Source: Siphonodentalium dalli
Lineage: Eukaryota; Mollusca; Scaphopoda; Gadilida; Siphonodentaliidae
Assembly (NCBI GenBank): GCA_032622095.1
Contig: CP136062.1
Coordinates: forward strand, 228,734,578-228,798,577
DNA length: 64,000 nucleotides
Direction of reading: 5' to 3'
Part shown: one piece after another, positions 1-11,304 of the stretch
How the letters are laid out: the number at the start of each line of letters is the position of its first letter
Position numbering within the stretch: position 1 is the first letter of the stretch
Notes under the pieces: model-generated
Database searches by the model: none
What the model saw: only the letters and a program-made list of their open reading frames with translations
What the model was told of the DNA's origin: nothing
Made by a program: the position numbers and the translations under genes

Positions 1-60
1 TTTTAGGCTGTTGAAGCTTTATTTGGCCGGTTTTGGCCGGTTTGTTGGGTAAAGGGTTAA
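1..60 (-). mobile_element. piggyBac-like MITE, one end (family A)
   Basis: The window opens inside an inverted-repeat element. The last bases, GTTGGGTAAAGGG followed by TTAA, match the ends of the copies at 6.58, 25.5, 33.17 and 37.22 kb. The flanking TTAA and a CCC/GGG terminus are the hallmark of piggyBac-type insertions. Only this end is in the window. Confidence 0.7.
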
Positions 61-72
61 CTACCCTCAATT

Positions 73-300
73 GTAGATACTTACATCTTGATTCGGGACG
101 CATGTATCAGCGATAAACTAACGCAAATGATTTCGCCATCGAGAGTCATTGCATTTAATTCATGTATAAGAGTGACGGTGTGTGTTGTAAATTTAGATTG
201 ATATCCGAAAAGGTAACTACTTTGAGCAAGATTATTCTCCATTTCTATTTGATCACCCTACCGGAGTGTTTCATGTCACTTCAATTTCCACATACAAGTA
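73..300. repeat. Dispersed repeat, inverted copy at 38.39-38.62 kb
   Basis: This stretch matches the reverse complement of 38394-38618 along most of its length, including CGATAAACTAACG, GATTTCGCCATCGAGAGT and ATTCTCCATTTCTATTTGA. It is non-coding in all frames and is probably part of an unclassified transposon. It starts just beyond the MITE end at base 60. Confidence 0.7.
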
Positions 301-1020
301 TATGTGTCTTGCATTTATGCGCCAGTTTATGTTAACATTCTTGGTGTATTAGCACTATTTGACACCAGTATGACTGAATTCTCTAGAATATCAGGGTGCT
401 ATCCAATAGCAATAAACAGTTCAATCGTGTAGAAAACATATTTCATTGAAGCACTTAAGGGTTCAATTTTTCAGTCACAATAGCACACTCACACAAGTAC
501 TATTTGTTCAGTGTTATGTACACCCGACACGAGTAGTTTGCACGGTCCACATGTTGTGTCCGAAGGTTTTGTAGATACTCGGTTGATGCTGATCTGTGAC
601 TGAAAGCAGCAGCTCCTGAAAGAGATAATTTTTCACTGTATTACTGAAATTGCAATGTAAATTCGATTGTTATCAGGATGTGGTCTTACTTCCCTGTGCG
701 TTTTCTGAGATCGCAGGCTTTAAAATAATACTACCATTATAATATACCAATAACACGATTTTGGAGAGTGTTTTGGTTTATTAATGGCCCGACAGGAATG
801 ATTAACAGCCCAATTACTGGTAATCATTCTTGTGGGCCGTTAATAAACAACGCCCGACAAAATCATGATATTACTATTATTACTACCCCGTCATTAATGT
901 CTGCTTCTAGTCAACTTCGCCCAAAATTATTGAATCTTATCGTGCGGGTAAAACAGAGAACGCCCTCTATGACCAGTGGGACAACACACCTTACTATATT
1001 TGACCATTGTTGCGGCTAAC
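301..1020. other. AT-rich stretch, nothing recognised
   Basis: I see no supported gene or repeat. The short open frame at 768-1019 has no recognisable motif. Confidence 0.5.
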
Positions 1021-1021
1021 T

Positions 1022-1110
1022 ATTATTGTATATTTTGGAACTTCTGTCTGTCTGTATTTGTGTGTGTTATAGACTCGAAAACTGCTCGACCGATCCGACT
1101 CAAAATTGGG
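1022..1110 (-). repeat. Dispersed repeat end, inverted copy at 28.29-28.38 kb
   Basis: The segment carries CTGTCTGTCTGT, GTGTGTTATAGACTCGAAAA and CTGCTCGACCGATCCGACTC. The reverse complement of all of these lies in order at 28285-28380. It looks like the terminal part of a dispersed element, but the class is not determined. Confidence 0.65.
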
Positions 1111-1725
1111 TTGTAGGCTAACGGATTTCATGTGCGCCGGAATCCATTTTGTTTTATCGCTACTCAGTTCGATGTTACTAGCTTTTAAAAATGTAATTAG
1201 TTTAGACATATTAGCAATTTGGAACGAGGTACAAGATAGTTTGACAACTGCACGAAATATTGATATACCGGCTTCTTGTGATCTGAAAAAATACTTGCCC
1301 GAGTCAGAGCCATTGACAACTGTTTTCAATGCATCGAACGTAACTCGTTAACTGAAATAAACGCTCTTTAATTCTATCATATCAGGAATAAGCTTACAGC
1401 GGAACGTTATTTTCTGTTCCATGACTTGCAAATGGCTGTGGTGTTTGGGTTTTGTTATGACATCAATTCGTCTTTCTGCATGGGACATCATTATATAATG
1501 TTCGTAGAAAGGCCGTTCAAAGTATTTATCGACCGAGAACATTCCAAATGTGACTATTTGTTAGATGCACATTGTATTCTGGAGCGCAACGACGTTACTT
1601 TCATTTTTCTATTTTTGATGAAACACGGTATATTTATTACCGACAAGGGATTGGATGACAAGTGCTGGTGTCACATATGGGTAGCCTCATATGTTATATC
1701 CCACCAGTCAATTGTTATTGAATGA
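1106..1725 (+). pseudogene. Possible gene remnant, two open frames, unrecognised
   Basis: Two adjacent open frames on the plus strand (1106-1351, 81 residues; 1426-1725, 99 residues) are separated by about 75 bases. Their composition is less skewed than chance frames in this AT-rich region. The second runs in frame upstream of its first Met, back toward about 1380. I recognise no domain. Its start overlaps the end of the dispersed repeat at 1022-1110, so part may be transposon-derived. It could be decayed exons of a host gene, part of a transposase, or simply chance. Confidence 0.2.
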
Positions 1726-1788
1726 AATTAACAAATTAAGATATACTCATGTTTAAAGTATGAATGAATATCTTTGCATTATTTCAGT

Positions 1789-1948
1789 ATGGCATACATC
1801 GGAACCATGCGCTATAAAGCATGGCATACATCGGAACCATGCGCTATAAAGCATGGCATACATCGGAACCATGCGCTATAAAGCATGGCATACATCGGAA
1901 CCATGCGATATAAAGCATGGCATACATCGGAACCATGCGCTATAAAGC
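1789..1948. repeat. 32-bp tandem repeat, 5 copies
   Basis: Five head-to-tail units of exactly 32 bp begin ATGGCATACATCGGAACC and end GCTATAAAGC. Only one unit differs, with GATATAAAGC instead of GCTATAAAGC. The near identity points to recent expansion. Confidence 0.95.
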
Positions 1949-2083
1949 TACAATTTAGTGGAAACATTTGTTTTCCGATAAATAGATAAATATATACCTA
2001 AGATGATATAATGGTGATGATACATTGTATACTATCAAGAAACACCGATACTCACCAGGTTGCAGTCATTGATAAAAACTTCT

Positions 2084-2447
2084 CTTCTGTATGGAATCAT
2101 ATTAGGGCCACTTGCTAATGGCGCTTTCGGCGCACTTTTTGTCGCTTTCGGCGCTTCCGGCGCGCGCCGAAACATACCCTAATGGCGCACTTTTTGTCGC
2201 TTCCGGCGCGCGCCATTAGGGAGTGGACCTAATAGTACGCCTAATGGCGCTTTCGGCGCGCGCCGAAAGCGACAAAAAGTGCGCCATTAGTAACGCGCCG
2301 AAAGATGCGCCGAAAGCGACAAATAGTGCGCCGTAACGGCGCATATTTTGTTGCTTTCGGCGCTTTCGGTGCGTTACTAATGGCGCACTTTTTGTCGCTT
2401 TCGGCCATTAGTAAGTGGCCCTAATAGGATTCCATACTTCTGTCAGC
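2084..2447. mobile_element. GC-rich fold-back element
   Basis: This is a long inverted-repeat element. The left flank CTGTATGGAATC, ATTAGGGCCACTT and CTAATGGCGC returns as reverse complement on the right (CCATTAGTAAGTGGCCCTAAT, GGATTCCATAC). The interior repeats CGCTTTCGGCGC and GCGCACTTTTTGTCGC in both orientations, giving several nested palindromes. It is far more GC-rich than its surroundings and has no open frame. It is most simply a fold-back MITE. Confidence 0.8.
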
Positions 2448-2911
2448 TTCTGTCGACACTCTATCGAAACTCCCAAATTTAAGACCACCAGTGACAAAGA
2501 TCTATTTTTAAAACCCTAAATATAACAGCTTCAAAAAAGGCGTTGTTGACCTGTCCGAAACAATGCGACCGGTGGCTTAATCTGAACATAAGCCCAGCTG
2601 TTGTATCATTGCTCGATAATTTAATTATAGAAAGGCAGTTCAATGGATATCATATTTCAACTGGAGAGCCCAGTCTTCGTAATACTATAGATATTCGGGT
2701 CAAATATATACCATATGCGAACGAATAATGGCCGATGACTCCATTATCAGAAAGCACGGGTTGGTAGCTGTAGATCGAATTTGTTTAATAAATGTGAATT
2801 TCTACAGCTGGAAAGTGTAAATTGTGGCTCTTGTTTACAGCTCTTGCTCAGAGTGTGACTGACACGATGAACCGGATAGAGTTAGAGGCATGTAGTGCTG
2901 TGTGTCATTTG

Positions 2912-2912
<1 letters not shown>

Positions 2913-2956
<44 letters not shown>
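2913..2956. repeat. (TA)22 microsatellite
   Basis: An uninterrupted run of TA dinucleotides, about 22 copies. Confidence 0.97.
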
Positions 2957-2957
<1 letters not shown>

Positions 2958-3331
2958 CTTGACATCGCGCCAAAACATTACCGCACCGCGTCTTCACTCT
3001 AATTGAGGCAGATGAATAATATTTCGAAAAGGCGCACATGACACCAACATCAGATAATGCAAAAATGTATGCTTTGTTCATTGAGGTTAAATTTTTTTCC
3101 AACTTCGTTGCACTAACGAAACTAGACACACAAAAAAGATGCAAATTATGGGACTATATTATCCGCCACCAGCACAGAGCGTGAAATAGTGTCGTATGCG
3201 GTTATGAAGCGTCCCAGCCAACGCTGTAAATGTATGCATTTTGCAGCTCTTTTAAAATTTCTTTTCTTTTGATTTGTTAAAAGGGCTTAAAGCTCTAGTT
3301 TTTTCCTGCGATATACAAAATCTTCAGCTCG

Positions 3332-3442
3332 TTATGTTGTGATATATATACTCGTTTGATAAATTTGATTCACAACTCGTCTACGACTCGTTGTGAATCA
3401 AATTGATCAAACTCGATTCATAAAATCTGATATCCCAACATA
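3332..3442. repeat. Hairpin-forming inverted repeat
   Basis: The arm GATAAATTTGATTCACAAC pairs with GTTGTGAATCAAATTGATC. An outer pair, TTATGTTGTGATAT and ATATCCCAACATAA, extends the dyad. The layout resembles the palindrome at 41.55 kb, so it may be a small MITE. Confidence 0.7.
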
Positions 3443-3582
3443 AGTCGTTGGAGATCCTCTATATATCTGAAAACTTCAGGCAAACTCCAACGAAAGAGAA
3501 ATATATACGGTCTCCTATCCCTTCAAAATATACAACTTCCGACAAAACGAGCTGAGCCGAAACTACTGATAGCTATATGGGC

Positions 3583-4275
3583 GTTGGAATATACCTGACG
3601 ATGTCGTTGTGTTGGAATCTACCTGACGATGTCGTTGTGTTGGAATCTACCTGACGATGTCGTTGTGTTGGAATCTACCTGACGATGTCGTTGTGTTGGA
3701 ATCTACCTGACGATGTCGTTGTGTTGGAATCTACCTGACGATGTCGTTGTGTTGGAATCTACCTGACGATGTCGTTGTGTTGGAATCTACCTGACGATTT
3801 CGTTATGTTGGAATCTACCTGACGATGTAGTTGTGTTGGAATCTACCTGGCGATGTCGTTATGTTGGAATCTACCTAACGATGTCGTTGTGTTGGAATCT
3901 ACCTGACGATGTCGTTATGTTGGAATCTAACTGACGATGTCGTTATGTTGGAATCTACCTGACGATGTCGTTGTGTTGGAATCTACCTGACTATGTCGTT
4001 ATGTTGGAATCTACCTGACGATGCCGTTGCGTTTGAATCTACCTGACGATGTCGTTGTGTTAGAATCTACCTGACGATGTCGTTGTGTTGGAATCTACCT
4101 GACGATGTCGTTACGTTGGAATCTACCTGATGATGTCGTTGTGTTATAATCTACCTGACGATGTCGTTATGTTGGAATCTACCTGACGATGTCGTTGCGT
4201 TAGAATCTACCTGACGATGTCGTTGTGTTGGAATCTACCTGATGATGTCGTTGTGTTGGAATCTACCTGACGATG
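3583..4275. repeat. 28-bp minisatellite, about 25 copies
   Basis: Head-to-tail units of GTTGGAATCTACC plus TGACGATGTCGTTGT, mostly 28 bp. Variants are concentrated in the second half (GTTATGTT, GTTGCGTT, CTATGTCG). The array passes directly into the next one with no unique DNA between. Confidence 0.95.
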
Positions 4276-5180
4276 CCATTTAACCATATCAACACAGATG
4301 CCATTAAACCATATCAACACAGATGCCATTAAACCATATCACCACAGATACCATTAAACCATATCACCACATATGTCATTGAACCATATCAACACAAATG
4401 CCATTAAACCATATCAACACAGATGCCATTAAACCATATCAACACAGATGCCATTAAACCATATCAACACAGACGCCATTAAACCATATAAACACAGATG
4501 ACATTAAACCATATCAACACAGATGCCATTTAACCATATCAACACAGATGTCATTAAACCATATCAACACAGATGCCATTAAACCATATCACCACAGATG
4601 TTCATTAAACCATATCACCACATATGTCATTAAACCATATCAACACAGATGCCATTAAACCATATCAACACAGATGCCATTAAACCATAGCAACACAGAT
4701 GCCATTAAACCATATCACCACAGATGTAATTGAACCATATCAACACATATGCCATTAAACCATATCAACACATATGCCATTAAACCATATCAACACAGAT
4801 TCCATTAAACCGTATCAACACAGATGCCATTAAACCATATAAACACAGATGACATTAAACCATATCAACACAGATGACATTTAACCATATCAACACAGAT
4901 GTCATTAAACCATATCAACACAGATGCCATTAAACCATATCACCACAGATGCCATTAAACCATATCACCACATATGTCATTAAACCATATCAACACAGAT
5001 GCCATTAAACCATATCAACACAGATGCCATTAAACCATATCAACACAGGTGCCATTAAATCAGATCACCACAGATATCATTAAACCATATCAATACAGAT
5101 GCCATTAAACCATATCAGCACATATTTCATTAAACCATATCAACACAGATGCCATTAAACCATATCAACATATGCCATTT
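4276..5180. repeat. 25-bp minisatellite, about 36 copies
   Basis: Units of GCCATTAAACC plus ATATCAACACAGAT, 25 bp, continue directly from the 28-bp array. Single-base variants recur in blocks (CACCACATATGTCATT; AAACACAGATGACATT), which indicates amplification of multi-unit blocks. Confidence 0.95.
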
Positions 5181-5820
5181 AGTCACATGCGTTGTGGGAA
5201 TAATCGGCTTTCTTCAATTAATGGGCACTGGAAGAAAACATGCGATGCGCCTTCAATATGAAACCCAAATTGGATCACCGCAGTTGACCTGTATATATAG
5301 GTGTATACTTATGTTTGTTCCCGGTGTCACTTTGAGATATCTATATATGAGTATACATGTACGTATGGTTATGCCCTGGGTCACTGCATGCGATGTATAT
5401 ATATACGTGTATATTTATTGTTGTCTACTGGGTCACTGAGGTATCTATACTTGTATCATTATTGTTATGCAATGGGTTATTTTGAGGGATCTACACGCTC
5501 GTAAAGGTAAATTGCACGTGTCACGTGTATCTATCCACGATATATGCTCCACACAGAGGTGAGTAAAAGTTCCGTCACTCATCATAAAATTTCGATAGTA
5601 TATTTTTAGACATGATAAACCAGTTTATCGCAGCTTATCGACAGCTGCATGCTATGATATATGAAGATAAGTTTTCTTCAATAACATGCCAATACTCACA
5701 CATTGTTTTTGAAGTGCTAGCTGAATCACTAGGTGCCTATATGCACGCACGCGCAATATCGCCACATTGACGCAAGAACAGCTGAATCCCAAGTCATCTT
5801 AAGAAAATACAGGTACATTG
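5181..5820. other. AT-rich stretch, nothing recognised
   Basis: The two overlapping open frames at 5149-5504 begin inside the 25-bp minisatellite and consist of alternating ATATAT-type sequence. They have no protein motif. Confidence 0.5.
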
Positions 5821-5825
5821 TAACA

Positions 5826-5945
5826 GGTTTAACCTTTTCATGACATGGAATGCGCTGCTGCAGTATTAAATATTCTATGTCAATACATTCTCTCATATAT
5901 GCGAGTCTCCCAACATGGATCCTCGCATGTATATGATAATTCGCT
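5826..5945. mobile_element. Diverged MITE sharing the TATATATGCGAG core
   Basis: It begins TTTAACCTTTTCATGACATGG, which resembles the TTAACCCTTTCATG end at 35.08 kb. It then carries CAATACATTCTCTCATATATGCGAG and a partial inverted copy, CTCGCATGTATATGA. It is a decayed member of the second TTAA-flanked MITE family. Confidence 0.5.
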
Positions 5946-6144
5946 AGCTACTAGCTTGCCAGGTCAATGTAAATATTGCTGGGACAATTTATTATATTAT
6001 ATATATGCAATGCTCCCTACATGAGAGTCGCGTATATTGCAGCATGCATTAGCTCCAGTCATGTAACTGTTAATCCGACATATGGTTAGCATACAGTGTC
6101 GGCATACACTACACTCTTGTTTAAGTCAAATAACATAACACATT

Positions 6145-6454
6145 GATGCGGAAACTGTCCCAAGCATAACACGATGATGTGGAAACTGTCCCAAACATAA
6201 CATGATGTGGAAACTGTCTCAAACATAACATGATGAGGAAACTGTCCCAAACATAACATGATGTGGAAACAGTCCCACACATAACATGATGTGGAAACTG
6301 TCCCAAACATAACATGATGTGGAAACTGTCCCAAACATAACATGATGTGGAAACTGTCCCAAACATAACATGATGAGGAAACTGTCCCAAACATAACATG
6401 ATGAGGAAACTGTCCCAAACATAACATGATGATGGGGAAACAGTCCCAAAACAT
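6145..6454. repeat. 28-bp minisatellite, about 11 copies
   Basis: Units of GATGTGGAAACTG plus TCCCAAACATAACAT. Because 28 is not a multiple of 3 and the unit lacks stops, all three minus-strand frames stay open. The apparent low-complexity proteins here are artefacts. Confidence 0.95.
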
Positions 6455-6580
6455 GTAACAGAAATGTAAGTACTCACAAGTTAGTAGAGATGATCATTTC
6501 CATTTGTTTGGCTGTTGTTTGATATATCATGCATAAAAAACACATTGCTCGACAGCTGGCTGGATTTATGACGACATTAA

Positions 6581-6936
6581 CCCTTTACCCAACAAAACGG
6601 CCAAAACCGGCCAAATAAAGCTTCAACAGCCTAAAATATCTTCGGTCTGTCTCAATAAAACCATACAAATATGGATATCATTGGAACCGGCTCATTGACC
6701 ACGTTGTGATGGTTATAGTTATGCCCTGTGCCAATGCATTCACTTATATATGCGAGTCGACCATAGGTCGCCTCGCATATATAAGAGAATGCATTGGCCT
6801 AAAAAAATCTTTTTTTTAACACTTTTTACCATTTTTTCTTACATTCTTTAACAATTTTATAATTTTTAATGTGTTAAGCCAATGCATTCTCTTATATATG
6901 CGAGCCGACCTATGGGCCGTTCTGTTGGGTAAAGGG
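6581..6936. mobile_element. piggyBac-like MITE, complete 356-bp copy (family A)
   Basis: It is flanked on both sides by TTAA (6577-6580 and 6937-6940). The TIRs begin CCCTTTACCCAACA and end TGTTGGGTAAAGGG. The interior holds two inverted copies of CCAATGCATTCTCTTATATATG-type sequence around a T-rich spacer. It has no coding capacity. The TTAA target and CCC terminus place it with piggyBac-type non-autonomous elements. Confidence 0.85.
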
Positions 6937-6940
6937 TTAA

Positions 6941-8688
6941 AATAGCCGCCATCCAAATTTCAGAGTAGGCACTGAGTCTTTGACTGTGATTGTTTATTCA
7001 TAACTCATTTGTATTGTATATACAGTTATCCATACAGTGTAATATTATAACATGCTATGAGCTATCGGGGACAGCATACTCAAGAGTGTTGTTTACATGC
7101 CGTCCCCGTTGAAAAGTAATATAACTAGAATGCACTCAGAGAGATGCCAACGTGCGCAAAGATGTAATAAACAATAATTAAAACAATAATTTTAATGTAT
7201 TTTACTTAATTTATTTTATTTTATTTAATGTTAGCAAACAAAGACAATTACCATTTCTCATTTCATCACAGATAAAAGGCAAATTACTATATTAATCATT
7301 TAAGTAATTAAAACCAATTCCATGTTGCCGAAAGGATGAGACTTTAATATCGATTACATTTTTTTCAGCGGCATATTTTCATTTTCATTTTCCGATAGTC
7401 AAAGTTGACCAAAGGAGCAATTATAAGAAATAATTAATATTATTTGTGTAAATATTGATAGCAGCCAATATGCAACAATAAATATCAATAATTAATCAAT
7501 AATTAGTCAATAACGATCATTTTATGTAATAATAAACTCTTCAAACGGTGTTTGTGTTAACAAATGCGTTTTGTTTTGTGTTACGTCATTCGTCGTATTT
7601 GACCCGGAACTCGGCTGAAGGTTAGGCTATTCAGCATATTGCGTCGAATTACGAAATCGCGTTTTGAATGTCTCTCTTTTCCCGCACGACAAAAAGAGGT
7701 CTTCGCACGAACCAAAGATGATAAAACTTCCCAATTATAAGTAAAAATACACAAATGACGGAGTCTATGTAGGTCCCGAAGGAGTCTATAGACTCTTTGG
7801 TGTAGAGTTCTGATGGAGAAAATGTTGGTCGATCTATTTTTGTCATAACTCTGACGTATTTTGACATGGGGAAAAAAATCGAAATCGAGGCTCACTACGA
7901 ACATGCCAGTTTTAAATATAGAAACAGGGAATCCCGACAAATGGCGATATCGGCGACAAACAAATAATCGAAAACAACACATAAAATAAACATAGCATAA
8001 ACGCGGCACAGTAAAAATGTCATAACGTCACGAGGTTTTACGTCGTTTTTGGTGACGTCAGGGAGTGAAACGGAGTAGGGTGACACCAACCTACGAATCT
8101 GTCTGATCGCCATACTGTTGCGCGAGCGCACGTAAATATACATGTAATAATAATTTGATTTTATCTAGGTTCTGACTTGTTAACTAAACATTGGTATATA
8201 AACGTCTGTTTCTATAAATACTAATATAATTAGTTCGTCGTTCACCGTTCATCGCTCAGTTTGTGATACGTTATATGTGACCCGTCATATCAAAACTAGT
8301 CGTAAGTCGAAAAATATTTTATTTGAGTTATGTGTTGCATGCTAAAGAGTGTGATGACAGCTTTAAATAGGTTACATACTTAAGGCGTTGTTGCGGTCCA
8401 AAGTTATAGTATTTTGAATGTCAGTGTCAGCATGAACCGATTGATTCCCGAGATAATCAGAGATAATCGCATTTAAAGACAATTTATTTTGCCAAATTCT
8501 GAATAAATATTCACCACTAATGTCCAAATTACAAAAGCACATTAATAGACACAAACTTCACTTTATGCTACTTTATGTCGAAAGTGTAGAACTATGTACA
8601 AAGGAGTCAAAAACAAAAACATAATGTTTCCTATTTTTTGGCATTTTTAAAAATATTTTATATATTTACTCAGTATTAGAAATCCCGC
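6941..8688. other. AT-rich stretch, no supported gene
   Basis: The longest open frame is 142 residues on the minus strand (7581-8009). It shows no recognisable domain, no clear start context and no splice-site support. A smaller frame overlaps it at 7895-8143. Confidence 0.4.
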
Positions 8689-8691
8689 TTA

Positions 8692-9672
8692 GGGTGCATT
8701 TACATTGCTATAGAAATGTATACAGATCTGTATGAAGTCACGTGTCGCGCATTACTGTGATCACAACATGATTACTAATAGTGAACGCGCGCTGATCAGT
8801 ACTCTGGTAATTGACAATTCACTGCGAGTCGTGTCAGTTTAGGCCAGACATAAAAATGTATCAACTATCAGCAGATAACAGCGATTTGGTATGTGCCGCA
8901 TGTATTTAAAGTGTATCCTTATACCACTTGATAATGGTTCGAAGAAAGAATGAAAATCATGCAGTTACCCTACAACACCCTTTATTTGACCAAATGTAGT
9001 AAAATGTTCAACTGATGACAATTCCAATGACAATGTTGACCAATGTAGGACAATATTGTTTTCTTAAATTATATGTAGTTTTTATATATAGCTGTTAGAC
9101 AATAAATATGATGATGATGACTGGCCACGGGGAGGGACCAGGAAACAATCTTTCCAAGTGTTGGACATTTCCAACATTACACCCATTACACCTATGATAA
9201 GGTTGGAAAATTTCCATCTGATGGCCATTCCAGCCCAAAATTTTGATAAAAAGTAGGAAATTATGCAAATATTGGTCCGAAAACAATACCCCCCCCCAAA
9301 TAAAATGTTTGAAAATCAAACTACAAGATAATTTTCAATCTATTGTTGGTTTGGAAATTACAACTATTGTTGTGTCAGGTATGAAATATCCAACCGTTGA
9401 ACAAGTTGCCACGTCCCTATCCGTGTTCAATATTCGAAATACACGGGTTGAAATGACAACGAAAACATTCGCCAAGCCCGAGTAACAATTAATCAAAACT
9501 GATTTGCCTGTCGCAATGCTTCGGCGTTGACCGTGACGTATAGCGGACACGATTTTTGCTCAGTGCACACGAACTAATACCGTTTTCTTTCTGTGTGCAT
9601 TTCTATATCAACCCGTTTACACTAGTCTGCGTGTAGATCTGTGTACATTTCTATAGCAATGTAAATGCACCC
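8692..9672. mobile_element. Harbinger-like non-autonomous DNA transposon, 981 bp
   Basis: The terminal 38 bases form an inverted repeat with one mismatch. The left end begins GGGTGCATTTACATTGC; the right end finishes GCAATGTAAATGCACCC. A TTA lies immediately outside each end (8689-8691 and 9673-9675). A 3-bp TTA target duplication with GGG-starting TIRs is typical of PIF/Harbinger elements. No transposase frame is visible inside; small frames at 9095-9550 carry no DDE or Myb-like motif. It is therefore a deletion derivative or MITE. An ISL2EU-type element with the same target is a less likely alternative. Confidence 0.75.
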
Positions 9673-11304
9673 TTAAGACTGGTTTTGGTATGGCATGTCA
9701 CATATCAAGTATAAACATGTGGAATGTGAATATGTGGATGAGGCCAGCGGAGAACCATGATATTTGTCTATCCAATGAGTCAATATGATCAATGGCTTGT
9801 AGAGATTTTCAGCTAAAAAGCTGAATATTTTTCTACTGTTCTGATGCTATTACACCCGGCTTCCCTTTGACTGAAACAAATGGTCACATTAAACCAAGAT
9901 GGCCGCCAACCGATCGAAATTTGATGAATGTTCACACTTGTCTCTTAGAACAATCACGGCTGTTTGAAATCGGTGGCGAATAGCAACTTAATTCCAAATA
10001 AATGTTAATACCTGACCATTTGGACAACATAATATTTGAATTCATATATAGATATGCAATGAAAATTTTACCAAAAATCGATTTTGTGACTACTCGAGTC
10101 GCGTGTTAAACATAAAATAGCTGAATTTGATGAACAAGTGCATCATTATTTAATATAGGGATTGCCATATATTTACAACCAAAACAGTGCATCTACATTC
10201 AAAATAGCGGCCAAACTGGCTGCCAAACTAGATAAATCACTCAGATCTGCCAATTTCATTGCTATCACGTTGCATCAAACTTCCGCTTGCCAGAGCAACT
10301 TGGACCTCAACATTCAAAATGACTCCCAAATCGGCAACCGAAATTCGAACATTATGATAGTTCGCACATGCCTCTTAAATCATTCACAACTGTTTTAAAC
10401 CTTATTTATCATAATGCTGATATATAAACAGTTGTTAAGCATAACATGTTGGATGTAGATACTATTATGCATATCAGGAATAGCCTGGACTGAACAATGC
10501 TAACTCAGCATTAAGGCTGTCGGCATTGATGAATTCTTTATAATTACTTCGCCTTGATAGCGCCCCCTTGTGTGGTTGGGTCAGAATGCGCTTTGCTTTG
10601 CATTCTCCGCGTAATTACCACCATGCATGCTAAGTGCATTTCCCCAACATTTCGGGTCATATAAGGTAATTGAATGGATATCAAACAGTGCAGTACCCAC
10701 AACACGTATTTGTTGACATTACAGACATATTTCGTGTTGAGATGCTTTACAATCAGTGTATATTCCATTGTACGACAACATGGGGTACACTTTTGCGAAG
10801 CTGAGACAATTTATAATTGTAAGTCTTTCAATATCATCTAGTGTGAGTATCCTAATGACATTTGACAATTCCTTTGTCGTATACACCAGCAAGCGAAAGC
10901 GTACAAATGTGGGCTCTGCACGTAGATGTCTGCTGCGACAAATCATCACGTTACCGTATTTATACCAGACTATGCTTATTTCAAGCGAAAAATATCATCT
11001 ATACACGTTTACACGTAGCCTTAGTACTGGAGATACGTGTACATTACGCCTGCAGGTGCGTAACAACAATTTGGTGCGGGGCACCGAGAGGCTCATATGC
11101 CAACTCACTGACTCCACACCCAAGATTTACGAAAGATCGAGTGTCTGATTTTAAGCGACAGAGCTAGGATGTGAAGCTAACCTCAATGTATGATTTCCAT
11201 TGGCATCTTTGAGTTCCATAGAGAAGATAGTTCTCTGGACAACAAACACATGTTTAATACAAGTTCCTTCAGATATGTTATCCATCTGCCTGTGCAGGAA
11301 TCAA
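9673..11304. other. Stretch with diverged repeats, no supported gene
   Basis: Segments near 9890-9990 and 10300-10400 look like diverged copies of each other: a Watson-strand AAGATGGC or AAAATGAC start, then CGATCGAAATTTGA or CGAAATTCGAACA, then CTCTTA and a CAC(G/A)(A/G)CTGTTT end. Frames at 10756-11167 (up to 130 residues) have no recognisable motif. Confidence 0.35.

Noticed and set aside
6086-6477. Three overlapping minus-strand 'proteins' of 76-122 residues
   Set aside because: All three frames stay open because the 28-bp repeat lacks stops and shifts frame every unit.
10756-11167. 130- and 101-residue overlapping plus-strand frames
   Set aside because: Two different frames over the same DNA, no motif, no start or splice support.
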